A DNA stretch of 64,000 bases. It comes from an uncultured Desulfobulbus sp. Lineage in GTDB: Bacteria; Desulfobacterota; Desulfobulbia; Desulfobulbales; Desulfobulbaceae. Under the pieces are notes generated by a model. It made no database searches. It was given only the letters and a program-made list of their open reading frames with translations, and was not told the origin of the DNA. Position 1 is the stretch's first letter. Each line of letters opens with the position of its first letter. The DNA lies in NCBI RefSeq assembly GCF_963665445.1, contig NZ_OY762276.1, positions 4,582,601 through 4,646,600 on the forward strand, in the 5' to 3' direction. The translations under genes and the position numbers were made by a program. Below, piece after piece: positions 19,280 through 28,343 of the stretch.

Positions 19280-19887
19280 TCCGGGCTGGTTTCCAGTTTC
19301 AGTTCGTTTGTTGTCAAGAGTACCGTCTTGAAATAGGGTGGAATGACGGCTGTTTTGGAGAAGGTGAGCCAGCTGCGCTCGACTTCGAAGGGAATTTTTG
19401 CAAGGAGTGCGGTTTGTTGGGGAGAGGCGGTATAGAGCCCGGCCGCGAGGATCAGCCATTTGGCCCCCTCGGCCCGGTCGTAGACTTTTTCGACGGTCTC
19501 ACCGGGCTGAAGAAAAAACTGATCCGAGGCAAGGCTGGGAGGGAGCTCTTTGCTTGCGATCAGTATCTGCTGCACACCGGCGGGATAGGTGATCAGTTGG
19601 CTGAATCCGTTGGGTTCAGCCAACTGGTAGACGGCAACCGCCACGGAATGCGCTTGCCCGTCATAGAAGTTGACGCGCTTATCGGCGCGAAAGGTGAGGC
19701 GAACACCATTTTCCGCCAGAGACCAGTCCGGTTGGGGCTCGGGGCTGCTCCCAGAACAGGCTGGAAGCAGGAGGGGAATGAGAAGGAAAAGCGCCAACAG
19801 GCAACATGGGGAGGCGCATACGGTTCTGAGGCGTTGCTGCGCCTCCTTGAAAAAAATTGTGTACTGTTTGCGAGGGAAAATGGTCAT
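19276..19887 (-). CDS. tssJ: TssJ outer-membrane lipoprotein
   Basis: TssJ anchors the T6SS membrane complex to the outer membrane. The 203-residue protein has a basic N-terminus, a hydrophobic stretch (LLALFLLIPLLLPA) and a lipobox LLPAC at about residues 41-45, then a transthyretin-like beta sandwich (AHSVAVAVYQL, LQPGETVEKVYDRAEGAKWLILAAGLY). It is first in the minus-strand T6SS operon, so the promoter should lie in the 239 bases between 19888 and 20126. No strong sigma-54 site was found there; a weak TTGCCA/CAATAC pair lies near 19990-20020. Confidence 0.88.
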   Translation of the reverse strand: MTIFPRKQYTIFFKEAQQRLRTVCASPCCLLALFLLIPLLLPACSGSSPEPQPDWSLAENGVRLTFRADKRVNFYDGQAHSVAVAVYQLAEPNGFSQLITYPAGVQQILIASKELPPSLASDQFFLQPGETVEKVYDRAEGAKWLILAAGLYTASPQQTALLAKIPFEVERSWLTFSKTAVIPPYFKTVLLTTNELKLETSPE

Positions 19888-20126
19888 ACGGCCCTGTGTT
19901 GAAAAAGAGAGGGGGAAAGCTCATTTTTACATACATGCAGGCGATCCTTGAGGGTAACTGACCTTGCGCCCTCACTGAAAAGTATTGTCGGTTAAAAAAA
20001 AGAATTGGCAAAGAAAAAATGATTTAATTTTAGTGAACTAATCGAAAAATATTGGTCCCGGAGAAGCTGTTTTTGGCGCTGCCATCAAACGGTTTTATGG
20101 GCCTTTTTTCCCCTTAAGGCAGTGGT

Positions 20127-21734
20127 TCAGAGGCGTTTTCCCCAATAGCGCAGGCTGAGAATCGTCATGTCGTCGGCCTGGATCCCGTCACCACTGAAGG
20201 CCGCAACATCGTCGACCACAGTCTTGACGAGTTTATCGACCGGGGATTGGGGGGGCAGTGTCTTCAGGCAGTGATCAAGACGCCCAACCGTGTACAGATC
20301 GTCTGTGGCATTAAAGGCTTCGGTAATACCATCGGAGTAGAGAAAAAGGCCGTCACCGGGCATGAGGGCGAGTTCCTCCCCGGTGAAGGTTTGTTCCGGC
20401 ATGACTCCGAGGACAAGGTTGGGGGCAATTTCCAGGGGGATCACCTCACCCTCTGCGGTGATCAACCGCGGTGGATTGTGGCCACCGTTGGCAAAGCGGA
20501 TACCTCCGGTCTCGGTATTGAGGATGCCGACAAACAGGGTGACGAAGGTGCAGCTTTCATTGCGTTCCGCCAGGTCGTCGTTGACCCGCTGAATGATCTC
20601 CGCAGGATTGCTTGTCTGTTTGGCGATGGAGCGCAGCAGCACCACCACGACGGACATGAAGATAGCCGCAGGCATGCCCTTGCCGGACACATCGCCAATG
20701 GCAAAAAGAAGATGGGTGTCATCAAGGGCAAAATAGTCGTAAAGGTCGCCTCCTGCCTGTTTAGCGGTTTTCGTCATCGCCTGCAGCTCGACCCGATGAT
20801 TGAAGCTCTCTAGCGTCAGGGGTGGGGGGAGAAAGGTCGCCTGGAGCTGGCCGGCGATACGCAATTCGCTCTCTGCCCGTTCCCGTGCGCTTTGCGTCTG
20901 CTTGAGTTGCTCGATGTGCGCCTCCAGCCGGCGTTGCATCAAATCAAAATCATAGGCCAGCAGGGCTGTTTCCGCCCTGGTTTTTTTCTGATCGGGAAAC
21001 AGGGAAGGATCCAGACGAATAGCGGCGGAAAAATCGTGTTCCGCCAGAGAGCGGGTGAAGCTGGAGAGTCGGGTCAGGGGCAGGGTAATGGTTCGACTGG
21101 CAGTGTAGCTGAACAGGATGGAGAGGAGAAAGCTCGCTCCGCCCATAACGAGAAAATGAAAAAATGCATGTTGTTTGAGAACCTCGACTTCATGGGCATG
21201 GATATCGGCGCCAATGATGATGCGGCGACCGTTCTTGTCGGTGTAGGGAATGACCACGGAACGGAGCATGCCGTATTCGGGGTCATCGGTGGTGGAGATA
21301 GAGGTGCGCCAGTTTTTCTCGATCAACAAAATATTGGGCGCGGGCTGTTGGTACACATCCCAATACTTGGTTTCCAAGGCAAAGTCGGCGGCGGCAATGA
21401 AATGGTATTTGCCATCCACCTTGTACAGAGCATAGAGGTAGGTGGCGTCAACATTTTTAAGGAATTGGTTGAGGCGCAACAGGTTCCGTTGAAATTCAGC
21501 ATTGCTGATGCTCGTCGGGCCGACCGCACGGCTCAAGTAGTCCTGAGGCAGCAGTTGTTCCATGGTGAGGGCGGCAATGAGCAGCCGCTTGTCGATCTCA
21601 TTGACGATGGCACGACTGCTCTGGACAAAGCCGTAAAGAGTGAATGCCGATGAGGAGAGCAGGGTGATCGCAAAAAAAAGGATAAAGATTTTACGATGAA
21701 CATTTTGTCGGCGATACCAGGTCATTAGACTCAT
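20127..21734 (-). CDS. Membrane-bound SpoIIE/RsbU-type PP2C phosphatase with periplasmic sensor and HAMP
   Basis: The 535-residue protein has a first transmembrane helix near 16-35, an extracytoplasmic sensor region (about 36-190) with YLYALYKVDGKYHFIAA, a second helix (about 193-212), a HAMP linker, a short coiled coil (about 265-295) and a PP2C-type phosphatase domain. Phosphatase motifs are KQAGGDLYDYFALD, AIGDVSGKGMPAA, RFANGGHNPPRL and GDGLFLYSDGITEAFN, with the metal-binding Asp residues intact. Such proteins dephosphorylate STAS anti-anti-sigma factors. No STAS gene is in the window, but an RsbW-like kinase is encoded at 25441. Its ATG overlaps the stop of the upstream sensor-MFS gene as ATGA. 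Confidence 0.88.
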   Translation of the reverse strand: MSLMTWYRRQNVHRKIFILFFAITLLSSSAFTLYGFVQSSRAIVNEIDKRLLIAALTMEQLLPQDYLSRAVGPTSISNAEFQRNLLRLNQFLKNVDATYLYALYKVDGKYHFIAAADFALETKYWDVYQQPAPNILLIEKNWRTSISTTDDPEYGMLRSVVIPYTDKNGRRIIIGADIHAHEVEVLKQHAFFHFLVMGGASFLLSILFSYTASRTITLPLTRLSSFTRSLAEHDFSAAIRLDPSLFPDQKKTRAETALLAYDFDLMQRRLEAHIEQLKQTQSARERAESELRIAGQLQATFLPPPLTLESFNHRVELQAMTKTAKQAGGDLYDYFALDDTHLLFAIGDVSGKGMPAAIFMSVVVVLLRSIAKQTSNPAEIIQRVNDDLAERNESCTFVTLFVGILNTETGGIRFANGGHNPPRLITAEGEVIPLEIAPNLVLGVMPEQTFTGEELALMPGDGLFLYSDGITEAFNATDDLYTVGRLDHCLKTLPPQSPVDKLVKTVVDDVAAFSGDGIQADDMTILSLRYWGKRL

Positions 21735-24691
21735 AATTGCGCTCCTTGAGGTGGACGGCTGAACATGAGAAACAGCCCTGTTCCGGCGGCAAGGAGCAGG
21801 GCAATGGCGCTGACACCGGCACCGAGGCTCATGCTCATCGCCAGGCCAAAGGCCATCGGCCCCAGGGCCTCGCCACTGGATTCAAACACACTGTAGACCC
21901 CCATGGCCTTATCCTCGCCCAACCGTTGCACGCTCGGCAGGGCCGTGAAATAGGCAATTCCCTGGTTGAAAAGGAAGCTGTCGGTCAAGCCGAAGAGAAT
22001 AACCGTGATATGGGCCGTAACCAGAGTTTGGAAGGAGGCGAACAGCAACAGGCCGCAGGCCATGATCATGCCACCGGCGACGATAGCCCCACGCACCCCG
22101 AAAAGGAAGGTCGTCAGTCTGGTGAGTGCGGGGCCCAGGTAGACACTGCCCATGCCGAAGAGCATGAAGGCCAGACTTATTTCGTTTGCACTCAGTCCCT
22201 TGCTTTCGGCAAACAGGGGAAAGAGAAAGCCGAGAAAGAACCCGCAGGCGGTGATGGGGAGAAAGGCAAAGAAAAAGAAGGCGAACACGGTTTTTTCGCG
22301 AAGAAAGGTGGGCAGAGAAATCGCCTTTTGGGGCGGAGGCTGGGGGCGGTGGCGGTTGCGAAGCAGCAACAGGGTCAACAAAGCGGTGAGTGCGAGCAGG
22401 GCGGCCTGCGTCCAGAACACTGTTTCCATGCCGAACTGATCCGCAAGCATACCCCCGGAAACCGAACCCACATTGATGCCGGCGGTAACCCCGACGGTGA
22501 GGGCGACAATGCCTGAATTTTGCCGCTCCTCATCTTGTTCAACGAGGAAATAGGTACGAAAGGCGACCATCAGCAGGCCCATGCCCAGACCGACCGTGGC
22601 CCGGCCAAGCATGAGGCCGTTGAAGCTCGAGGTCGCCGCGGTCACCGCCATACCCCCGGCTACGACCATGCTGCCGAGGATGATGTCGTGCTTCAAGCCC
22701 AAACGAAGGCGCAGATGACCGTAGAGCATGGCCGAAAGCGCACCGACCAATGTTTCGACCACCATGGGCAGGCTGACGACCAGGTTCAGGGGAAGGGGGC
22801 CCATGGGGTGCGCCAGCAACTTGGAGTAGAGCGGCAGAAAAGAAGCGGAGAGAAACACGCCGGTCAGGCCGAGAAAGGAGAGCAACCGCAGGGCACCTTC
22901 ATCGTAAATCCAGGGCGCCTGAGAGGCGGCGGTCCGGGATCGTTCAAACAGGGTTGAACTGAAACAGCCAATCTCGGAAAAGATAAAGACCAGCACGAAC
23001 AGGACCATGGAAAGATTGACCAGCGTCGATTTCAGCATGCCCCAGTTGGCTTCCTGGTGGGCGGATTGATCTATGCCGACCTCGAGAAAACCGATCAGCT
23101 CACCCGCTCCGTCATGCAGGGGCATGACGCCGATGAGCCAGACGCCGTACATGTCCACCATCTGGTCGATGGTGGTCCGATCCGAGGCGGCGATCTTGGC
23201 GTAGATGGATTTGTCGTACTGGTAGTCGTAGGGGTAGAAAATACCCCTGAGCCCGTCATGGTAGGCCAGCGCCACCAGTTTGTTGCCATGGATCTTGTAA
23301 ATGCCGGCATAGGTGCTGGCCGCGATGTTGCCTTCGCGGGTGATGGTCTGGCGCAACTGGTGGAGAAGGGCCTGGTAATCCCTATTCATGTAATCCTGGA
23401 CATGGCGAATCCGGTCAACGGTCGCGGGATCAATGACCAGGCGGCCAACCTCGAGATAGCCTTGGAGGTTGTGTTCGGCTTCCTCATCGAAGCGTTGGTT
23501 CAGGTCCTGAAAGAACATGTAGGCGGTGATGCCGACCGCAGTTCCAACCATGAGCGCGACCATGGCCGTTCTCCGCGCGTTCTCCAGCCCCTTGGGCGTG
23601 GCATGGGCAACGGCCATGCGAAGCAAAGAAAAGGTCAGCGTCGAGAAAAGGGCCAACTGCAGCCAGAGCGCGATCCGTTTGCCCCAAAACAGCAGGCCCC
23701 CTTGTGCCTGGGGGATGACAAGAATCGGCCGCTCGGTGGTTGTCGACACGGAGACGAGTTTACCGTTGTTGGCCAGGGTGAGGCAGCCCGCCTCCACCTG
23801 AAAGCTCTTGCACTCGAAGAAAACGTCATGGTAGCCCCGGCTCTTGGCAATGGCTGCGTTGAAGACAGGGGTGACTTTGCCATCGTTTGGGGAAAAGCGC
23901 ATCACGCCGTCCCGGCCTACATCGGAAAAATAGAGGGCGCCATCCGCGAAATGGATATCCGAGGGAATGGAGACCTCTTCGATGTCACGTCCGTCATACT
24001 GCTTGACCGGAGGCTGCCCGGGGTTGGCGGTATAAATTTCGGTTGAGGCGGTGGTGAAGGCCAGCTTCTCGCCATCCTCGGAGATTGCTGCGTAGAGGAT
24101 CTGTTCGCTATCCACGATGGACGGGGTGGATGTCTGAGAGCGTACTTGTCCTGTAATCGGATCAATCAGGGAGCTGCGGATCTCCCCATCCTGGGCGATG
24201 CAGAAACGAAGTCCCGCCTGTGTCCACATCAGTCCCCGAATCAGGCCGATGTTGTCGATATATTGTTCCGGGTCATGATCCAGGGAAAAAAGGATCTTTT
24301 CATATCGCCCATTGGCCGAAAAGCTGATGATGGCCTCCCGGTTGACGGTCAGGGTGTTGGGGTCGATATAGGTGCTGGAGACGAACAACCGTCCGTCGGG
24401 CCCCAGGGCAATCTCGTTGGCAAAGGAGAACCCCTGTTCCGCAAAGGAGCACGGACGAAGCAGGTAGAGCAGGTTACCCCGTGCATCGAGCCTGGCGATA
24501 CGTTTGTTGGATTGATAGACCACCGCATAGGAACCATCGGCCCCATGGACCGCCTTGGAGAGCTTGTCAAAGGAGACCGTACTTTTGATGGAGAATGCCT
24601 CCGGCAGACTCCGCCACTGACTGACCAGGAGAATACCAAGGCCGAGAAAGAGGGCAAAGAGCAGTATCGGAACAAGACGGGATCGGTCCAT
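21731..24691 (-). CDS. Sensor-MFS fusion membrane protein (propeller-like + periplasmic sensor + MFS)
   Basis: This 986-residue protein is an unusual fusion. An N-terminal transmembrane helix (about 8-26) leads to a roughly 300-residue periplasmic region with repeated blades resembling an NHL/SMP-30 propeller (DGSYAVVYQSNKRIARLDARG, EIALGPDGRLFVSS, IHFADGALYFSDVGRDG). Two more helices (about 335-395) bracket the next part, a sensor-like domain (STYAGIYKIHGNKLVALAYHDG, DMYGVWLIGVMPLHD). The last 400 residues form an MFS-type bundle with GHLRLRLGLKHDI and GRATVGLGMGLL. It lies 5 bases after the GNAT gene and overlaps the phosphatase gene, so the three form an operon. The probable role is signal input to the phosphatase (inference). 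Confidence 0.75.
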   Translation of the reverse strand: MDRSRLVPILLFALFLGLGILLVSQWRSLPEAFSIKSTVSFDKLSKAVHGADGSYAVVYQSNKRIARLDARGNLLYLLRPCSFAEQGFSFANEIALGPDGRLFVSSTYIDPNTLTVNREAIISFSANGRYEKILFSLDHDPEQYIDNIGLIRGLMWTQAGLRFCIAQDGEIRSSLIDPITGQVRSQTSTPSIVDSEQILYAAISEDGEKLAFTTASTEIYTANPGQPPVKQYDGRDIEEVSIPSDIHFADGALYFSDVGRDGVMRFSPNDGKVTPVFNAAIAKSRGYHDVFFECKSFQVEAGCLTLANNGKLVSVSTTTERPILVIPQAQGGLLFWGKRIALWLQLALFSTLTFSLLRMAVAHATPKGLENARRTAMVALMVGTAVGITAYMFFQDLNQRFDEEAEHNLQGYLEVGRLVIDPATVDRIRHVQDYMNRDYQALLHQLRQTITREGNIAASTYAGIYKIHGNKLVALAYHDGLRGIFYPYDYQYDKSIYAKIAASDRTTIDQMVDMYGVWLIGVMPLHDGAGELIGFLEVGIDQSAHQEANWGMLKSTLVNLSMVLFVLVFIFSEIGCFSSTLFERSRTAASQAPWIYDEGALRLLSFLGLTGVFLSASFLPLYSKLLAHPMGPLPLNLVVSLPMVVETLVGALSAMLYGHLRLRLGLKHDIILGSMVVAGGMAVTAATSSFNGLMLGRATVGLGMGLLMVAFRTYFLVEQDEERQNSGIVALTVGVTAGINVGSVSGGMLADQFGMETVFWTQAALLALTALLTLLLLRNRHRPQPPPQKAISLPTFLREKTVFAFFFFAFLPITACGFFLGFLFPLFAESKGLSANEISLAFMLFGMGSVYLGPALTRLTTFLFGVRGAIVAGGMIMACGLLLFASFQTLVTAHITVILFGLTDSFLFNQGIAYFTALPSVQRLGEDKAMGVYSVFESSGEALGPMAFGLAMSMSLGAGVSAIALLLAAGTGLFLMFSRPPQGAQL

Positions 24692-24696
24692 AGGCT

Positions 24697-25269
24697 TTAC
24701 GGGCGCGGTTCAACGGCGCGGTAGTACCAGAGGGTATCCTCGCCGGGGTAATAGAAATCGGGAAACCTGCCAACCAACAGGAACTGCATTGCCAGAAGCA
24801 GGTGCTGCATGGGGAGATAGGACTCGTGCGCCGAGGTGTCAAACAGCAACCCGCGACCTTTGATCTCACGAATATAGTCAAGGGCGTGATTCAGCAGATT
24901 GCGGCCGAATCCCCGGTGGCGATGGTTTTGATGGACGGCAAAGGCGATGATCTGATAGATGCCGGTTCGGTTGACGTTGTGGCGGATGCCCACGGTCGCG
25001 GCAACTGTTCGAGGGCCATCCGGAATATACCAGAAAATGAGATCTTCACGGGTCAGGGTAACATGGGGCGCATGTTGAAAATCCTCGCGCTCCCCGGGGG
25101 TGAGAGGGGTGCCGAATAGATTGGGTTGGAGCAAAAATGCAGCAACCGCGTCCGCCTCGGTGGGGGTGACGACACACCGGATGGTTTGCGCATCGGCGAT
25201 GGAAGGCAGGCTTTCGGAATATCTTGCTGGAAGGCTCATTCGCTGGGGAGAGGAATTGGTTGTCATCAT
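24697..25269 (-). CDS. GNAT-family N-acetyltransferase
   Basis: The 190-residue protein carries the GNAT fold core: IYQIIAFAVHQNHRHRGFGRNLL, where the HRHRGFGRNL segment is the acetyl-CoA-binding motif A (R/Q-x-x-G-x-G/A). The C-terminus ends with a strand, DTLWYYRAVE. The substrate cannot be told. It is first in an operon with the sensor-MFS and phosphatase genes (5-base gap), which suggests a shared regulatory role, possibly acylating a protein of the switch (inference). A second in-frame ATG lies 11 codons in (MSLPARY). Confidence 0.8.
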   Translation of the reverse strand: MMTTNSSPQRMSLPARYSESLPSIADAQTIRCVVTPTEADAVAAFLLQPNLFGTPLTPGEREDFQHAPHVTLTREDLIFWYIPDGPRTVAATVGIRHNVNRTGIYQIIAFAVHQNHRHRGFGRNLLNHALDYIREIKGRGLLFDTSAHESYLPMQHLLLAMQFLLVGRFPDFYYPGEDTLWYYRAVEPRP

Positions 25270-25440
25270 TGCTTAGGCTGGACATCCGGAGTATCGTACA
25301 GTATGCCCATTGTATAGCAAGAGATGGAAGGGCGTGAATATTTTTCCGATGTATTTTGCAGAGCTTCACAACCAAGTGCTTGCCGGCATAACAGTCTCTT
25401 TTCGGTACTCTTCACAGGAACGATCATCCTGAAATCGTTT

Positions 25441-25851
25441 ATGAAGCTTGAAATCTTACAACTTGCCGCCATTGTGGAAAATCTTCCGCAGTTGCTTGAT
25501 TTCGTCGAAGAGCAGGCCTCCAGGGGTGGTCTGTCAGCCACCCGCGTCACCCGGGTGTTGATTGCATTGGAAGAGGCTTTCGTGAATATTTGCCACCATG
25601 CCTATGCAAACGGCCCAGGGGATGTCTGGGTTCGATGCGATGAGGAAAATGGTCGTTTTATGGTGGAAATAGCTGACGCCGGCCAGCCCTTTGATCTGGA
25701 TTCGTTACCGAGTCCTGAGGTGGATGTCGATCTTGCGCATCGCAAAGTTGGCGGTTTGGGGGTATTTTGTATGCGAAACCTGGCTGACGAAGTGCACTCT
25801 TTGCGTGAGGAGGGCCGAAATATCGTCCGGATGCTGTTTAGCCTCCATTGA
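25441..25851 (+). CDS. RsbW-like anti-sigma factor / serine kinase (HATPase_c_2)
   Basis: The 136-residue protein from ATG 25441 fits a GHKL ATPase of the RsbW/SpoIIAB type. The N-box ALEEAFVNICHHAY carries the Glu and Asn of the ATP site, VEIADAGQPFDLD is the G1-like segment, and GGLGVFCMRNLADEV is the G2-like lid. A longer frame opens at 25324, but homology begins only at 25441. It is divergent from the GNAT-MFS-phosphatase operon and is probably the kinase that opposes that phosphatase in a partner switch. The target sigma factor or STAS protein is not in the window. Confidence 0.82.
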   Translation: MKLEILQLAAIVENLPQLLDFVEEQASRGGLSATRVTRVLIALEEAFVNICHHAYANGPGDVWVRCDEENGRFMVEIADAGQPFDLDSLPSPEVDVDLAHRKVGGLGVFCMRNLADEVHSLREEGRNIVRMLFSLH

Positions 25852-26060
25852 AGCGTAGAGCTCGAGCAGGCAGGATAGATCAGCCTTTGTTCGTTGCATG
25901 TCAGGGGAAAAGTCGTCATCGTTACCTGTTGTCCGATAGGGATGCAGGTTTTTTTTATGGAAAAAGAGGCCTTCCTCGCTGAGGTTGTGCAGGATGCGCA
26001 CCCCCTGATTGATTCCAAGGGACGCAAACAACAGAGAGAGGCTTGAACAGGAGCAAGGAT

Positions 26061-26627
26061 ATGAAGATTCTTGGTATTCATGGCAGCCCGAGAACCAACG
26101 GGAATTCGAGTCAACTGCTGAGTGCCTTACTCAACGAGGCTGAAGCGCTCGGCGCACGCACCACCAGTTATCACCTCAACAGCCTTCAGATGAGAGGCTG
26201 TCAGGCCTGTTACAGTTGCAGGCAACCGGGAAAGGAGCGGCAATGCGCCCTCAAGGACGATATGGAGCCCATTTTGGCGGAGGTCTTTGCAAGCGATCTG
26301 GTCGTCCTCGCCTCACCGGTGTACATGTGGCAGATGACCGCTCAGGCCAAGCTGTTCACCGACCGGTTGATGCCGGTGTTGAAACCCGATTATACCTCCT
26401 GGCTGAATGGCCAGCGCATGCTTTGCCTCTATACCCAAGGCCAGCCCGATACCACGAAGTTTGCCCCCTATTTTACGATGGTGAACCAGATGTTTGCTTT
26501 TTTGGGGTTCAAGACCCTTGAGCCCCTCGTCTTCGGCGGCCTGCGTGGGGTCAATGATGTTCAGGAGCACGCAGCCTCTATGAAGCGGGTACGCGAACGC
26601 GCGGCTGAACTCGCTTTGTTTGGCTGA
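26061..26627 (+). CDS. NADPH-dependent FMN reductase / iron-sulfur flavoprotein-like
   Basis: The 188-residue flavodoxin-fold protein starts at ATG 26061 behind a GGAGCAAGGAT Shine-Dalgarno-like stretch. The FMN phosphate-binding loop is GSPRTNGNSSQLL, followed by RGCQACYSCRQ with three cysteines in the position used by iron-sulfur flavoproteins, and VLASPVYMWQMTAQAKLFTDR, the usual second flavin-contact loop. The likely role is cytoplasmic two-electron reduction of flavins or quinone-like compounds. Whether the cysteines hold a cluster cannot be told from sequence. A perfect 11-bp hairpin follows 84 bases after the stop. Confidence 0.85.
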   Translation: MKILGIHGSPRTNGNSSQLLSALLNEAEALGARTTSYHLNSLQMRGCQACYSCRQPGKERQCALKDDMEPILAEVFASDLVVLASPVYMWQMTAQAKLFTDRLMPVLKPDYTSWLNGQRMLCLYTQGQPDTTKFAPYFTMVNQMFAFLGFKTLEPLVFGGLRGVNDVQEHAASMKRVRERAAELALFG

Positions 26628-26710
26628 GGAGATCGTTCTCTTGGAGCGATAGTCAAAAAAGCCCCGCAGGTCTTCTTTCAATTTTTTTTATTCGTTTCGT
26701 TTTTCATTGA

Positions 26711-26744
26711 AGCCGTCCTCCAGGTCCTTGCCCGGAGGACGGCT
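26711..26744. other. Perfect 11-bp hairpin covering the MFS ribosome-binding site
   Basis: AGCCGTCCTCC (26711-26721) pairs perfectly with GGAGGACGGCT (26734-26744) across a 12-base loop. The 3' arm contains the only good Shine-Dalgarno sequence (GGAGG, 26734-26738) in front of the MFS gene that starts at GTG 26750 or ATG 26765. No run of T follows on the plus strand, so it is a poor intrinsic terminator. It may sequester the ribosome-binding site, or act as a weak terminator for the FMN reductase gene. Confidence 0.6.
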
Positions 26745-26749
26745 TTGTC

Positions 26750-27961
26750 GTGCACGGTTTTCCTATGTTCAAGAACATTCCTTCAGCCGGTCGTCTGTTA
26801 TTGACTGTCTGTATCCTCGCTTTTTTCTGTTTCCTGGGTTCCTTTATGCGCATCCCGATCGTGCCCCTTTTTGCCGTATCCATGGGGGCCAATACGGTCG
26901 AGGTCGGTTGGATCAACAGCACCTTCATGTGCATGGCGGGCCTGCTTTCCATCCCTTCCGGCCTGCTTTCTGACAGGATAGGGCGTCGCCGTCCCCTGTT
27001 GATTGGCCTGCTGTTCCTTGCCTGCTCCTCCCTGTTGCTCGCCATCAGTCAGACGCCCCTGCAGATGGGGGCGATCTACCTTTTATTCGGGGTGGGAATG
27101 GCGGCGGTCACCCCGACCTTGATGTCGTATGTGGCGGATATCACTCCACCGGAGGCCTTGGGCAACGCCTTTGGCTGGTACACCATGGCCCTGTACAGCG
27201 GCATGACCCTCGGACCGGCAGCCGGTGGCTTTTTTGGGGGGGCGTTCGGTCTGAGAATGGTCTTTGTCTGCTCCGGTTCTCTCATTGCCCTGATGATGCT
27301 CGGGGCCTTTTTTCTGCTGCCTGAGCCGCCAGGTCACCACCGCCGCTCAGGGTACACAGGGGGCTTTGGGGCGACACTGTGGCAACTGCGGCATAATCGC
27401 CGTTTACTGGGCACGCTGTTGATGACCGTCGGCGGCTGTATGGGCTTTGGCCTGTTTATTTCCTTTGTCCCCCTCTATGTCCGCAACCTGGGATTACCCA
27501 CGATGGCGGTTGGGGGCGTCTGCGCCGTCCAGGCCCTGACCAACGCCATTGCCCGTATTCCTGCCGGTTGGTTTTGCGATCGGATAGAGGATCGCCGTGT
27601 CCTCGTCCTTGGCGGCATGTTTTTCTTTGCGCTCTCCAATGCCGCCTTTGGCCTGTGTACCAAGCTGGTCTCTCTGCTCTGTGTGGCGGCGTGTATGGGC
27701 CTGAGCATGGGCATTGCCTTTACCGTGATCTGTGCCCTGATTGTTGATGCCGTCCCTGCGCAGATGCGGGGGGTGGCCATGGGCTGCTACAACACCAGTG
27801 TCTATCTGGGGATGTGGCTCTGTGCCGTCGGCATGGGATGGGTGATCAGTGAACACGGTTTTCAGCTTGGTTTTTATCTCACCGGCGGGATCATATTGGT
27901 GGCGCTGATTCTCTTCGGACTGGTCTACGGACCCGGCAAGCGTACAACCACTGTGGGTTAG
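26750..27961 (+). CDS. MFS transporter, DHA1-like
   Basis: A 12-helix major facilitator of 403 residues. Motif A is GLLSDRIGRRRPLL between helices 2 and 3, and a weaker copy (GWFCDRIEDRRVL) lies between helices 8 and 9. GWYTMALYSGMTLGPAAGGFFGG fits helix 5, where motif C of drug:proton antiporters lies. The GTG start at 26750 is chosen because GGAGG lies 11 bases upstream; ATG 26765 is the alternative. The substrate is unknown. Its stop overlaps the convergent cupin gene by 4 bases. Confidence 0.87.
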   Translation: MHGFPMFKNIPSAGRLLLTVCILAFFCFLGSFMRIPIVPLFAVSMGANTVEVGWINSTFMCMAGLLSIPSGLLSDRIGRRRPLLIGLLFLACSSLLLAISQTPLQMGAIYLLFGVGMAAVTPTLMSYVADITPPEALGNAFGWYTMALYSGMTLGPAAGGFFGGAFGLRMVFVCSGSLIALMMLGAFFLLPEPPGHHRRSGYTGGFGATLWQLRHNRRLLGTLLMTVGGCMGFGLFISFVPLYVRNLGLPTMAVGGVCAVQALTNAIARIPAGWFCDRIEDRRVLVLGGMFFFALSNAAFGLCTKLVSLLCVAACMGLSMGIAFTVICALIVDAVPAQMRGVAMGCYNTSVYLGMWLCAVGMGWVISEHGFQLGFYLTGGIILVALILFGLVYGPGKRTTTVG

Positions 27962-28317
27962 TCCGTTTCCAAATCTGTATAGGCCTCGGGCACGAAACGA
28001 GGCGTACAGACCGCAAGAAAGATGAGGTCAATTGCGCCACTGTTGCTGATCCGTTGGCGATGGCCCGGAGGGATCTGTACCGTGTCCCCCGGCCCCACCT
28101 TGAACGGTGCCGCTTCACCGATTTCGGCCATTCCCTCGCCTTCAAGAATGAGATACCGTTCGTGAATCCCGGCCAGTGCATGCCAATGGGTGGTCTCCCC
28201 CGGTCGCACTCGGGCACGGGCCACCGATACCGCCGGGTCCCCGGGGGTGTTGTGCAGTTCGAGAATGAAGCAGCCTTCCTCAAAAAAGTATTCGTTGTCT
28301 GTCATTGCCGTGCTCAC
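27958..28317 (-). CDS. Small cupin-domain protein
   Basis: The protein of up to 119 residues is a single cupin barrel. Cupin motif 1 is ETTHWHALAGIHERYLILEGEG and motif 2 is VGPGDTVQIPPGHRQRISN. The metal-ligand pattern (His-x-His, Glu, His) is largely kept, so it could bind a metal. The start may be GTG 28317 or ATG 28305. The role is unknown; small cupins are often sugar-processing enzymes or regulators. Its leader on the minus strand (28318-28530) contains several strong competing hairpins. Confidence 0.8.
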   Translation of the reverse strand: MSTAMTDNEYFFEEGCFILELHNTPGDPAVSVARARVRPGETTHWHALAGIHERYLILEGEGMAEIGEAAPFKVGPGDTVQIPPGHRQRISNSGAIDLIFLAVCTPRFVPEAYTDLETD

Positions 28318-28343
28318 TTTTTTTAGGGGGAATGAGTGATGCG

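Noticed and set aside
19888..20126. Sigma-54 promoter before tssJ
   Set aside because: T6SS operons are often sigma-54 dependent, but no GG-N10-GC type site was found; only a weak TTGCCA/CAATAC pair.
23057..24046. 329-codon plus-strand open frame
   Set aside because: Antisense to the sensor-MFS fusion; Gly/His-rich composition without a recognisable fold.
25942..26046. Small plus-strand frame (about 34 codons) before the FMN reductase
   Set aside because: No convincing ribosome-binding site or domain; could be part of the FMN reductase leader.
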